From: Vreelandella subglaciescola
GTDB taxonomy: Bacteria; Pseudomonadota; Gammaproteobacteria; Pseudomonadales; Halomonadaceae
Direction of reading: 5' to 3'
Assembly (NCBI GenBank): GCA_030454225.1
Contig: JAKDRW010000007.1
Span: 1 to 58,634 of the forward strand
DNA length: 58,634 bases
The translations under genes and the position numbers were made by a program. The notes under the pieces are model-generated. The model saw only the letters and a program-made list of their open reading frames with translations. It did not search any database and was not told where the DNA came from. How positions within the stretch are numbered: position 1 is the stretch's first letter; each line of letters begins with the position of its first letter. This document shows, one piece after another, positions 35,454 through 45,066 of the stretch.

Positions 35454-38116
35454 AAAGCCTGCGCTCCCGGGTGGCCCACGCTGTCGGCCATGAAATCCTG
35501 GGCGAAACGCTGCAGCACGCCGCCGGCGGTGTAGGTGGTCAACTCGTCGGCGGTGTCCAGCCGGCAGAGCATCGGCACGCGTTCGGCGTTTTCATCCGCC
35601 CTGCCTTCGCCGCGGCCTGCTGCGCGGTGAATCACCAGCGTCAGCCTGCCGCCGGCGGCAGGCGTGCCTTCGACGTCGAACACTTCGGTGCCGTCCAGCC
35701 CCAACGTATGGCGCGTGGTGCCGGCCTCAAACTGCAGCGGCATCACGCCCATACCGATCAGGTTGGTGCGGTGGATGCGCTCAAAGCCTTCGGCCACGAT
35801 CGCCTCGACGCCGGCGAGCGCGACGCCCTTGGCCGCCCAGTCCCGCGAACTGCCCTGGCCATAGTCGGCGCCGGCAATGATGATCAGCGGCTGTTTGCGC
35901 GCCATGTAGGTTTCAATCGCCTCCCACATCCGCACTACCTTGCCCTCGGGCTCAAGGCGTGCAAGCGAGCCCTGACGCACGTTGCCCGCCGCGTCGCGCA
36001 CCATTTCGTTGAACAGTTTGGGGTTGGCAAAGGTGGCGCGCTGGGCGGTCAAATGGTCGCCGCGGTGGGTCGCGTAGGAGTTGAAGTCGGCTTCGGGCAG
36101 GCCCATTTTGGCCAGATACTCGCCGGCGGCGCTGTCGCGCAGAATGGCGTTGGACGGCGACAGGTGATCGGTGGTGATGTTATCCGGCAGCAGCGCCAGC
36201 GGGCGCATGTTGCGGAGTTCGCGCACCGCCGACATCTTACCTTCCCAGTACGGCGGGCGGCGAATATAGGTGCTTTTTTCGCGCCAGTCGTAAAGCGGGC
36301 TGACGCGCGCCCGGGCGCCTTTATCCACGTCGAACATGGGAATGTAGGTGGCGCGAAACTGCTCGGGTTTGACCGAGGTTTTGACCAGCGCGTCGATTTC
36401 CGCGTCGTCCGGCCAGATATCCTTGAGCGTTACCGGCTTGCCGTCGGCGTCCACGCCCAGCGCGTCCTTTTCGATGTCAAAGCGGATGGTGCCGGCAATG
36501 GCGTAGGCCACCACCAGCGGCGGCGAGGCCAGAAACGCCTGCTTGGCGTGGGGGTGAATGCGCCCGTCAAAGTTGCGGTTGCCCGACAGCACCGCGGTGG
36601 AATACAGGTCACGGTCGATGATTTCCCGCTCGATCTGCGGGTCGAGCGCGCCGGACATGCCGTTGCAGGTGGTGCAGGCGTAGCCCACCACGCCAAAGCC
36701 CAGATGCTCGAGCTCGTCCATCAGCCCGGCGTCCTGCAGGTACATCTTGACCGTTTTTGACCCCGGCGCCAGCGACGATTTGACCCACGGTTTGCGCGTC
36801 AGTCCCAGGCGGTTGGCGTTGCGCGCAATCAGCCCCGCCGCCACCATGTTGCGCGGGTTGGAGGTGTTGGTGCAGCTGGTGATCGCGGCGATAATCACCG
36901 CGCCGTCGGGCATTTTCCCCGCTTTCTCTTCTGCGCGCGCCTGCTCAAGGCCCACGGCAATGCCGCGCTTTGCAAGCTCGGCGGTGGGCAGCTGGGCGTG
37001 GGGCTTGGACGGCCCCGCCAGGGTGCGCGAGACGCTCGCAAGATCAAACTCGAGCACCCGCTCGTACTCGGCGGTGGCCAGATCATCCGCCCACAGGCCG
37101 GTGTGTTTGGCGTAGCGCTCGACCAGCGCGACCTGATCGTCGTCGCGACCGGTCAGCGTGAGGTAGTCGATGGTTTGCGCATCGATAAAAAACATCGCCG
37201 CGGTGGCGCCGTATTCCGGCGTCATGTTGGAAATCGTCGCCCGGTCGCCCACGGTCAGGCTGTCCGCGCCTTCGCCGAAAAATTCCAGATACGCGCCGAC
37301 CACTTTGGCGCCGCGCAGAAACTCGGTGATGGCCAGCACCATGTCGGTGCTGGTAATGCCGGGCATCAGTTTGCCGCTCAGCCTGACGCCGACGATATCG
37401 GGCAAACGCATCATCGACGGCCGCCCAAGCATCACGCTTTCCGCCTCCAGGCCACCCACGCCAACGGCAATCACGCCCAGCGCGTCGACCATCGGCGTGT
37501 GGCTGTCGGTGCCCACGCAGGTATCGGGAAAGACCACGCCGTTTTGCTGCTGCACCACCGGCGACATCTTCTCCAGATTGATCTGGTGCATGATGCCGTT
37601 GCCCGGCGGAATGACATCGACATTCTCAAACGCCACCTTGGTCCAGTCGATGAAGTGGAAGCGGTCGTCGTTGCGCCGGTCTTCCACCGCGCGATTTTTG
37701 GTAAAGGCGTCCGGCTCATTCCCCGCGTGCTCAACGGCCAGCGAATGATCCACGATCAGCTGGGTCGGCACCACCGGATTGACGCTCGCGGGATCGCCCC
37801 CCTGCTCGGCGATGGCGTCGCGCAGGCCGGCCAGATCCACCAGCGCGGTCTGGCCGAGAATGTCGTGGCATACCACCCGCGCCGGATACCAGGGGAAATC
37901 CAGGTCGCTGCGCCGCTCGATCAGCTGGACAAGCGAGTCAGTCAGCGCCTCCGGCGCGCAGCGGCGCACCAGCTGTTCGGCCAGAATGCGCGAGGTATAG
38001 GGCAGCCTGGCGTAGGCGCCCGGCTGAATCGCCTCGACGGCCTCACGGGCATCAAAGTAGGCAAACTCGGTGCCGGGCAGCGAGTGGCGGTATCGGGTCG
38101 TCATGGCAAAACTCAC
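35450..38116 (-). CDS. acnD: Fe/S-dependent 2-methylisocitrate dehydratase AcnD
   Basis: AcnD is the aconitase-like enzyme that dehydrates 2-methylcitrate in organisms with PrpF. The 888-residue protein has the [4Fe-4S] ligands C415 (TSCTNTSNP), C481 and C484 (ACTTCNG). The aconitase swivel domain follows at the C-terminus with GADYGQGSSRDWAAKG and TNLIGMGVMPLQF. Its position in the prp operon and PrpF pairing separate it from housekeeping AcnA. It begins 45 bases after prpC. Confidence 0.95.
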   Translation of the reverse strand: MSFAMTTRYRHSLPGTEFAYFDAREAVEAIQPGAYARLPYTSRILAEQLVRRCAPEALTDSLVQLIERRSDLDFPWYPARVVCHDILGQTALVDLAGLRDAIAEQGGDPASVNPVVPTQLIVDHSLAVEHAGNEPDAFTKNRAVEDRRNDDRFHFIDWTKVAFENVDVIPPGNGIMHQINLEKMSPVVQQQNGVVFPDTCVGTDSHTPMVDALGVIAVGVGGLEAESVMLGRPSMMRLPDIVGVRLSGKLMPGITSTDMVLAITEFLRGAKVVGAYLEFFGEGADSLTVGDRATISNMTPEYGATAAMFFIDAQTIDYLTLTGRDDDQVALVERYAKHTGLWADDLATAEYERVLEFDLASVSRTLAGPSKPHAQLPTAELAKRGIAVGLEQARAEEKAGKMPDGAVIIAAITSCTNTSNPRNMVAAGLIARNANRLGLTRKPWVKSSLAPGSKTVKMYLQDAGLMDELEHLGFGVVGYACTTCNGMSGALDPQIEREIIDRDLYSTAVLSGNRNFDGRIHPHAKQAFLASPPLVVAYAIAGTIRFDIEKDALGVDADGKPVTLKDIWPDDAEIDALVKTSVKPEQFRATYIPMFDVDKGARARVSPLYDWREKSTYIRRPPYWEGKMSAVRELRNMRPLALLPDNITTDHLSPSNAILRDSAAGEYLAKMGLPEADFNSYATHRGDHLTAQRATFANPKLFNEMVRDAAGNVRQGSLARLEPEGKVVRMWEAIETYMARKQPLIIIAGADYGQGSSRDWAAKGVALAGVEAIVAEGFERIHRTNLIGMGVMPLQFEAGTTRHTLGLDGTEVFDVEGTPAAGGRLTLVIHRAAGRGEGRADENAERVPMLCRLDTADELTTYTAGGVLQRFAQDFMADSVGHPGAQAL

Positions 38117-38161
38117 GGCAGAAAGTCAGGAGGCAGAAAGCCAGGAGGCTAAGGCAGCGCG

Positions 38162-39289
38162 TCAGTCACGCTGTTCGATCGGCACCCATTCGCTCTTTTC
38201 CGGGCCGGTGTAGTCGGCGCTGGGGCGAATAATGCGATTGTTGCCGCGCTGCTCGAACACGTGGGCGCACCAGCCGGTGACCCGCGACATGACAAAAATC
38301 GGGGTAAACAGCTTGGTCGGAATAGCCATGAAGTGATAAGCGCTGGCGTGGAAGAAATCAGCGTTGCAGAACAGCTTTTTCTCGCGCCACATGACCTCTT
38401 CGCAGCGCACCGAGACCGGGTACAACACGCTGTCGCCCACGTCGTCGGCGAGCGTTGCCGCCCACTTTTTGATAATCGCGTTGCGCGGGTCAGACTCGCG
38501 ATACACCGCGTGGCCAAAGCCCATGATCTTTTCCTTGCGCTCCAGCTTGGCGAGCATGCCGCGCTCGGCGTCGTCCGGCGAGGCAAAGCCCGAGATCATT
38601 TCCATGGCGGCCTCGTTGGCGCCGCCGTGCAGCGGGCCGCGCAGCGTGCCGATGGCGCCGGTGACGCACGAATGCAGGTCAGAAAGCGTCGAGGCGCATA
38701 CCCGCGCGGTAAACGTCGAGGCGTTGAACTCGTGCTCGGCGTAAAGGATCAGCGAGACGTTCATGGCGTCGGCGTGCACCTGGCTCGGCGCTTTGCCGTG
38801 CAGCAGGTGAAGAAAATGCGCGCCGGTGGAATCGTCGTCGGTGTGCGGCTCGATGCGCACGCCGTCGTGGCTGAAGCGATACCAGTAGCAAATGATCGAC
38901 GGCAGCGCGGCGACAAAACGGTCGGCGACGTCCTGCTGGGCGTCAAAGCTGTGCTCGGTTTCGAGGTTGCCCAGCATCGACGCGCCGGTGCGCATCACGT
39001 CCATCGGGTGGGCGTCAGCGGGAATCTGCTCGAGCACGATTTTCAGCGCCTCGGGCAGCCCGCGCAGGCTTTTCAGCCGGGTGATGTAGGCGTCAAGCTC
39101 GGCCTGATTGGGCAGCTTGCCTTTGAGCAGCAGATAAGCCACTTCTTCAAAGGTGGCGTTGTCGGCGAGCGTCTGAATATCAAAGCCGCGATACGTCAGC
39201 CCCGAGCCGGATTTGCCCACGGTACAGAGTGCGGTTTCGCCGGCGCTCTGGCCGCGCAGGCCCGCGCCGCTGAGTTTTTTCTCCGCCAT
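38162..39289 (-). CDS. prpC: 2-methylcitrate synthase PrpC
   Basis: This citrate-synthase-type enzyme condenses propionyl-CoA with oxaloacetate. The 375-residue protein has the catalytic residues H221 (GPLHGGANEAAM), H260 (GFGHAVYR) and D311 (NADFFHASAY), at E. coli PrpC spacing. The start at 39289 (MAEKKLSGAGLRGQ) has GGAG eight bases upstream; the frame opening at 39337 adds 16 nonconserved residues. Placement between prpB and acnD supports methylcitrate rather than citrate synthase. Confidence 0.95.
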   Translation of the reverse strand: MAEKKLSGAGLRGQSAGETALCTVGKSGSGLTYRGFDIQTLADNATFEEVAYLLLKGKLPNQAELDAYITRLKSLRGLPEALKIVLEQIPADAHPMDVMRTGASMLGNLETEHSFDAQQDVADRFVAALPSIICYWYRFSHDGVRIEPHTDDDSTGAHFLHLLHGKAPSQVHADAMNVSLILYAEHEFNASTFTARVCASTLSDLHSCVTGAIGTLRGPLHGGANEAAMEMISGFASPDDAERGMLAKLERKEKIMGFGHAVYRESDPRNAIIKKWAATLADDVGDSVLYPVSVRCEEVMWREKKLFCNADFFHASAYHFMAIPTKLFTPIFVMSRVTGWCAHVFEQRGNNRIIRPSADYTGPEKSEWVPIEQRD

Positions 39290-39367
39290 TTTTCTACTCC
39301 TAAGCAAGGTGTGACGCAGGCGCGAAAGCCGCGCCATACGCCGTTGAAGTAGCCGCTGTTGGCCGTG

Positions 39368-40258
39368 TCAGGCGTTCTCGCCCTGTGCGGCAAACAGCGT
39401 GTCCAGCTTGTGTTCAAAGTCGTGATAGTTGAGAAAATCGTAAAGTTCTTCGCGGGTTTGCATGGTCTCGACCACGTTTTTCTGATGGCCGTTATCCATG
39501 ATGCTCTGGTAGACGTTAAGCGCGGCGGCGTTCATCGCGCGAAACGCCGACAGCGGGTAAAGCACCATGGCGCAGCCCGCGTCGCCAAGCTCGGCCTGGG
39601 TGAACAGCGGCGTAGCGCCGAACTCGGTGATATTGGCCAGAATCGGTGCGTCAACGCGCTGGCAAAAAGCGCGGTAGTCTTCAAGCGTGTGCACCGCTTC
39701 GGCAAAGATGGCGTCGGCGCCCGCCTCGATGCAGGCCTGAGCGCGCTCGATGGCGGCGTCCAGCCCGTCTTTCTGGAAGGCATCGGTACGCGCAATCAGA
39801 TAGAAATCCGGGTCAATCCGCGCATCCGCCGCGGCCTTGATGCGGTCGGCCATTTCGGTTTGGGAGACGATCGCCTTGTTGGGGCGGTGGCCGCAGCGTT
39901 TCTGCGCGACCTGATCTTCCAGATGCACGGCCGCCACGCCGGCGCGCTGCATTTCCTTGACGCTGCGGGCAATGTTGAACGCCCCGCCCCAGCCGGTATC
40001 GATATCCACCAGCAGCGGCACATCCGTCGCGCCACAGATACGGTGGGCGTCTTCGACGACGTCGTTCATGGTGGTCATGCCCAGATCCGGAAGGCCGAAC
40101 GAGGCGTTGGCCACCCCGCCGCCGGACAGATAAATCGCCTGATGGCCCACGCGCTCGGCCATCAGCGCCGTGTAAGCATTGATCGTGCCCAAAATCGGCA
40201 GCGGACGGTTGGCCTTGAGCGCGGCGCGAAAGCGTGCGCCGGGGGTCAGTGCGGTCAT
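39368..40258 (-). CDS. prpB: 2-methylisocitrate lyase PrpB
   Basis: PrpB splits 2-methylisocitrate to pyruvate and succinate, the last step of the cycle. The 296-residue TIM-barrel enzyme has the catalytic loop KRCGH at 120-124, the metal-binding [11 protein letters not shown] at about 82-92 and HLEDQ at 112-116. The [16 protein letters not shown] substrate segment is also present. It is the first structural gene of the operon, 45 bases after the GntR gene. Confidence 0.96.
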   Translation of the reverse strand: MTALTPGARFRAALKANRPLPILGTINAYTALMAERVGHQAIYLSGGGVANASFGLPDLGMTTMNDVVEDAHRICGATDVPLLVDIDTGWGGAFNIARSVKEMQRAGVAAVHLEDQVAQKRCGHRPNKAIVSQTEMADRIKAAADARIDPDFYLIARTDAFQKDGLDAAIERAQACIEAGADAIFAEAVHTLEDYRAFCQRVDAPILANITEFGATPLFTQAELGDAGCAMVLYPLSAFRAMNAAALNVYQSIMDNGHQKNVVETMQTREELYDFLNYHDFEHKLDTLFAAQGENA

Positions 40259-40303
40259 GGGATTTATCCTCGGTTAGTGGGTCAAAGCCGTTACATAAAG
40301 CGG

Positions 40304-41032
40304 CTAAAGCGTCGCTGCGTAGCGTTCGGCGACGTTGGCGCGCGACGCCGCGACGTGGCGGCGCATCAGCAGTTCGGCAAGCTCGGCGTCGCCGGCTTCG
40401 ATGGCGTCAACAATGCGATGGTGCTCGACAAAGGCCTTGTGCGGGCGCGCGCCGCTGGCGCTGAACTGGGTGCGGTACAGGCGCACCAGGTAGTAGAGGT
40501 CATCGCACAGCAGGTTCACCAGCATCCGGTTGTGGCTGCCCTGGACAATACGGTAGTGAAAGTCGAGGTCGCCTTCGCGCTGGTAGTAGGCTTCACCGCG
40601 CTGCAGATCGCTCTGGCTTTCGTGCACCGCCAGCACGTCGCGCAGCCCGGCGATTTCCTCGGGCGTCATGTACGCGGCGGCGAGCCTGGCGGCCATGCTT
40701 TCCAGCGCTTCGCGCACGTCAAACAGCTCCAGCAGCTCGGGCATGGTCAGCTTAACCACCCGCGCGCCCACGTGGGGCACGCGCTCAATCAGCCGGTGCG
40801 CTTCCAGCCGACGCATGGCTTCGCGCAGCGGCCCGCGTGAAATGCCGTAGGTTGTCGCCAGCCCCGGCTCGGTAATCTTGCTGCCCGGCGCCAGCTCGCC
40901 GCGCACAATGGCGCCCTGCAGCTGGTGGAACACGCGCTCGGCCAGGGTGCGTTTTTCCAGCGGCGCACCCTCATCGGCGCCGGGTAACGGCTGGGGGGGG
41001 TGGTTAGGATAGTGCTTAGCAGGCGGCGTCAT
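40304..41032 (-). CDS. GntR-family (FCD) regulator of the prp operon
   Basis: This is a transcription factor of about 242 residues with an N-terminal winged helix (TLAERVFHQLQGAIVRGELAP to GPLREAMRRLEAHRL, roughly 32-90) and a C-terminal all-helical FCD effector domain with the conserved metal-site histidine and acidic pattern (DVREALESMAARLAA, DLDFHYRIVQGSHN). It is the first gene of the prp unit, so it very likely represses it and responds to a cycle intermediate (inference). A TTG at 41047 is also in frame; the ATG at 41032 gives MTPPAKHYP. A palindrome overlaps this start region. Confidence 0.9.
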   Translation of the reverse strand: MTPPAKHYPNHPPQPLPGADEGAPLEKRTLAERVFHQLQGAIVRGELAPGSKITEPGLATTYGISRGPLREAMRRLEAHRLIERVPHVGARVVKLTMPELLELFDVREALESMAARLAAAYMTPEEIAGLRDVLAVHESQSDLQRGEAYYQREGDLDFHYRIVQGSHNRMLVNLLCDDLYYLVRLYRTQFSASGARPHKAFVEHHRIVDAIEAGDAELAELLMRRHVAASRANVAERYAATL

Positions 41033-41036
41033 AAAG

Positions 41037-41048
41037 ATTGTCAACAAT
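41037..41048. promoter_or_regulatory. GntR-type operator 1 at the regulator start
   Basis: ATTGTCAACAAT fits the t.GT--AC.a form of FadR-subfamily GntR operators and lies about 9-20 bases downstream of the predicted transcription start, where a bound repressor would block elongation. A related palindrome lies 95 bases further upstream. Confidence 0.6.
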
Positions 41049-41062
41049 TAAGCTATAAAGCC

Positions 41063-41091
41063 ACTCTAGCGCTCGGGTTTCTAGCCGTCAA
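41063..41091 (-). promoter_or_regulatory. promoter of the GntR-prp operon
   Basis: On the minus strand TTGACG (41086-41091) and TAGAGT (41063-41068) have a 17-base spacer. Transcription would begin near 41056, 24 bases before the regulator ATG, placing operator 1 in the early transcribed region. Confidence 0.6.
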
Positions 41092-41131
41092 GCGCAGCAA
41101 AGCGGCGTTTTATCCCCCTTTGGTGGCAGAC

Positions 41132-41143
41132 GTTGTCGACAAC
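41132..41143. promoter_or_regulatory. GntR-type operator 2 between prp and pabB
   Basis: GTTGTCGACAAC is a perfect 12-base palindrome that shares TTGTC-ACAA with operator 1. Its centre is about 81 bases upstream of the predicted prp transcription start and 96 bases ahead of the pabB ATG. It could help form a loop or act on pabB. Confidence 0.5.
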
Positions 41144-41219
41144 CTTGTCGGGTATCGCGCACGCTGGCAAGGCTATCCCCGCAGCCCTAGAATGTGGCGC
41201 TCTGGAAGGAGCCTGCACA

Positions 41220-41237
41220 ATGATCATACCGACATGA
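41220..41237 (+). CDS. possible five-codon leader ORF coupled to pabB
   Basis: ATG ATC ATA CCG ACA TGA encodes MIIPT, and its TGA overlaps the pabB ATG as ATGA. The GAAGGAG at about 41205-41211 is eight bases before this ATG but 22 bases before the pabB ATG, so ribosomes may load on the mini-ORF and reinitiate at pabB. This is inferred from spacing only. Confidence 0.3.
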   Translation: MIIPT

Positions 41238-42595
41238 CAACGCCGCTTACGCTAACCCCGCTACCCTACGCCCGCGATCCTCTGGCGCTGTTTACGCGGC
41301 TGCGCCACCGCCACGGCGCCGTACTGCTCGACAGCGGCCGCCCCACGGCCAGCGGCCGCTACGACATTATGACCAGTGACCCGCTGGCCACGCTTGAGGT
41401 GGACGACGCCGGTCGCGCGCACATTCAACGCCACGGCAATACGCTAGCCACGCCGCCAACAGACCTTGACGATGCCTTTGCCGCCCAGGCGTGGCTGCTT
41501 GAACAACTGCCCGCCCCCGACACATCTACCGAGCTGCCTTTTCTTGGCGGACTGATGGGCTACTGGGGTTACGATGTGGGCCGCCAGCGTCAGGGCGTTT
41601 TAAGCCATAAGCCCGCGGCCACGCGCTTGCCCGCCGCGCGTCTGGGGCTTTATGACTGGGCCATAATGATTGATCACACGCGCCACGAAACCTGGCTTGC
41701 CGCCACGCCCCGGCGCGCCGGGCAGGTGACGCAGTGGCTGGAGCGGGCAGCGCCGGGCAACGAGCCCTTTCAGCTTACCGCGCCGTTTCGCGCCGAGATG
41801 AGCCAGGCGGAATATACCCAGCGCTTTGCCCGGGTGCAGCGCTACATTCGCGCCGGCGACTGCTATCAGATCAACCTCGCCCAGCGCCTCACGGCGCGCT
41901 ATAAAGGCGACGAATGGGACGCCTACTGCCGGCTTCGCCGCGCCACGCCCACGCCGTTCGCGGGCTTTATGGCCTGGAATGACAAAGCCGTGATGTCGCT
42001 GTCGCCCGAGCGTTTTCTGCGCGTACGCGACGGTCAGGTCGAAACCCGCCCGATCAAGGGCACGCGCCGGCGCGGCGACACTCCCGAGGAAGATCGCGCT
42101 CAGGCGCAGGCACTGCTGGGCAGCACCAAGGACCGCGCGGAAAACGTGATGATCGTGGATCTGCTGCGCAACGATCTGGGTCGCGTGTGCCGGACGGGCA
42201 GCGTGCGCGTACCCACGCTGTGCGGGCTGGAAAGCTACCCCAACGTGCACCACCTCGTCAGCGTCGTACAGGGCGAGCTTGACGCGCCGCACTCGCCGCT
42301 GTCGCTGCTGGAAGCGGCGTTTCCCGGCGGCTCGATTACCGGCGCGCCCAAAATCCGTGCCATGCAGATCATCGACGAGCTGGAGCCCTGCCAGCGTAGC
42401 CTTTACTGCGGCAGCCTTGGCTACCTTGACGTGCGCGGGTGCATGGACACCTCGATTACCATTCGCACGGTGCTGGCCGACGGCGATTCGCTGCACGTCT
42501 GGGGCGGCGGCGGGCTGGTGGCCGACTCCTCGCCCGCCGACGAGTATGCCGAAACGCTGGATAAAATCCGCCACCTGGTGCGCGCGCTGGAATAA
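41234..42595 (+). CDS. pabB: aminodeoxychorismate synthase component I
   Basis: PabB converts chorismate to 4-amino-4-deoxychorismate for folate, with ammonia from a PabA-type glutaminase. The chorismate-binding domain has PIKGTRRRG (K275), whose lysine marks aminodeoxychorismate rather than anthranilate synthase (which has Ala). IRAGDCYQINLAQRL, MIVDLLRNDLGRVC and FPGGSITGAPKIRAM are conserved. About 454 residues from 41234; the frame opens at 41000 but that part overlaps the GntR gene. No glutaminase is fused; TrpG elsewhere in the window may serve both. Confidence 0.93.
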   Translation: MTTPLTLTPLPYARDPLALFTRLRHRHGAVLLDSGRPTASGRYDIMTSDPLATLEVDDAGRAHIQRHGNTLATPPTDLDDAFAAQAWLLEQLPAPDTSTELPFLGGLMGYWGYDVGRQRQGVLSHKPAATRLPAARLGLYDWAIMIDHTRHETWLAATPRRAGQVTQWLERAAPGNEPFQLTAPFRAEMSQAEYTQRFARVQRYIRAGDCYQINLAQRLTARYKGDEWDAYCRLRRATPTPFAGFMAWNDKAVMSLSPERFLRVRDGQVETRPIKGTRRRGDTPEEDRAQAQALLGSTKDRAENVMIVDLLRNDLGRVCRTGSVRVPTLCGLESYPNVHHLVSVVQGELDAPHSPLSLLEAAFPGGSITGAPKIRAMQIIDELEPCQRSLYCGSLGYLDVRGCMDTSITIRTVLADGDSLHVWGGGGLVADSSPADEYAETLDKIRHLVRALE

Positions 42596-42710
42596 AAACG
42601 CGATTAAAAGAAACCAAAACGAATATAAAAGCACAACAAAACGGTATTGGGGCGCCCGCCAGCCTTTTTGTTAGCCTTGGCGCCTACCCGCCACGGCGAC
42701 AGGAGACAAC

Positions 42711-43334
42711 ATGGCGTCTATGGATCTGGAAACGATGAATCGCGACCTTGCGCAACACCCGCAGGCGCTTGTGGAATGGGCCATGGCTCAGGGCAAGCGG
42801 CCCATTTGCACCACCAACTTCCGCCCGTTTGAAGCGGTAATACTGCACATGGTGACTCGGGCACAGCCCGACATTCCCATTGTGTGGATGGACAGCGGCT
42901 ACAACACCCAGGCGACCTACGCGTTTGCCGATGCCCTGATCAAGCGCCTGGCCCTCAACGTCGTAAGCTTTGTGCCACAGCGCACCCGCGCCCACCGCGA
43001 AGCGCTGGAAGGCGATTTCCCCGGTATTGACGACCCGCGCCACGCGGCGTTTACCCAGGAAGTCAAAATCGAGCCGTTCGAACGCGCGCTGGGCGAAATG
43101 CGCCCCGACGTCTGGTTCACCGCCCTGCGCGCCGAAGACACCGCAGAGCGCGCCAGAATGCAGCCGGCAAGCCTCGGCAACGACGGCTTGCTAAAGGTCG
43201 CACCGGTGCTTTCCTGGAGCGCCAAACAGATGCACGACTACCTCGTCGAGCACGACCTGCCCAACAACTTTGACTACTTCGACCCCACCAAGGTGGAAGA
43301 AAAGCGCGAATGCGGGCTGCATCTTCAGCATTAA
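42711..43334 (+). CDS. cysH: phosphoadenylyl-sulfate reductase family protein, divergent
   Basis: This is a 207-residue PAPS/APS reductase family protein for assimilatory sulfate reduction to sulfite. The C-terminal KRECGLH carries the catalytic cysteine. It lacks the paired CC motifs that hold the [4Fe-4S] cluster of APS reductases, so PAPS would be the expected substrate. It is shorter than E. coli CysH (244) and has unusual replacements: TTNFRPFEAV where most have SSFG-type P-loops, and HDLPNNFDYFDPTKVEEK without the WDEGYLSVGDTHTT segment. Similar proteins occur, from memory, in other marine gammaproteobacteria. AGGAGA precedes the ATG. It converges with cysB. Confidence 0.82.
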   Translation: MASMDLETMNRDLAQHPQALVEWAMAQGKRPICTTNFRPFEAVILHMVTRAQPDIPIVWMDSGYNTQATYAFADALIKRLALNVVSFVPQRTRAHREALEGDFPGIDDPRHAAFTQEVKIEPFERALGEMRPDVWFTALRAEDTAERARMQPASLGNDGLLKVAPVLSWSAKQMHDYLVEHDLPNNFDYFDPTKVEEKRECGLHLQH

Positions 43335-43372
43335 CGCCCCCTTTCCAAGAGCCAACGCGCACTCGCTGGCGG

Positions 43373-44654
<1,282 letters not shown>

Positions 44655-44975
44655 ATGTCTAATGTTGATGTCACCAACGCCAATTTCGAACAGGAAGTCC
44701 TTAACGCCGAACAGCCGGTACTGCTAAAGTTCTGGGCGCCCTGGTGCGGTCCCTGCAAGGTTATGGCACCGGTCGTCGACGAAGTTGCCGCCGAGCGCGA
44801 CGACAGCGTCAAGGTGGTTAGCGTGAACGTCGATGACGCGCCGGAAATTGCCGCCGAACAGGGCGTGCGCGGCGTGCCCACAATCATGCTGTTCAAGTCC
44901 GGCACCAAGGTAGCCTCGCTGGTGGGCGCGCAGTCCAAGTCGCAGCTCAGCCAGTTTATCGACCAGAACGCCTAG
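44655..44975 (+). CDS. trxA: thioredoxin
   Basis: This is a 106-residue cytoplasmic thioredoxin with the redox site W30-C31-G32-P33-C34 in FWAPWCGPCK and the cis-proline in GVRGVPTIMLF. It reduces ribonucleotide reductase, PAPS reductase and others, so its nearness to cysH fits function. GGGAGA lies before the ATG. A strong hairpin follows the stop. Confidence 0.96.
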   Translation: MSNVDVTNANFEQEVLNAEQPVLLKFWAPWCGPCKVMAPVVDEVAAERDDSVKVVSVNVDDAPEIAAEQGVRGVPTIMLFKSGTKVASLVGAQSKSQLSQFIDQNA

Positions 44976-45006
44976 CGCCGGCTTTTTAGCCAGTACCGCA
45001 CGACCA

Positions 45007-45052
45007 CGCTGCGCATGGCGGCCCTGACGGCCATGCGCAGCGCCCGCCTTTC
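45007..45052 (+). terminator. terminator downstream of trxA
   Basis: The 13-base arms CGCTGCGCATGGC (45007-45019) and GCCATGCGCAGCG (45030-45042) are perfect complements around a 10-base loop, followed by CCCGCCTTTCTTT. It lies between the convergent trxA and AI-2E-family genes and may serve both. Confidence 0.7.
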
Positions 45053-45066
45053 TTTAGCGCAGCGTT

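Noticed and set aside
39359..40840. A 493-residue plus-strand ORF across prpB and the GntR gene
   Set aside because: It overlaps two well-supported genes on the other strand and has no recognisable motifs.
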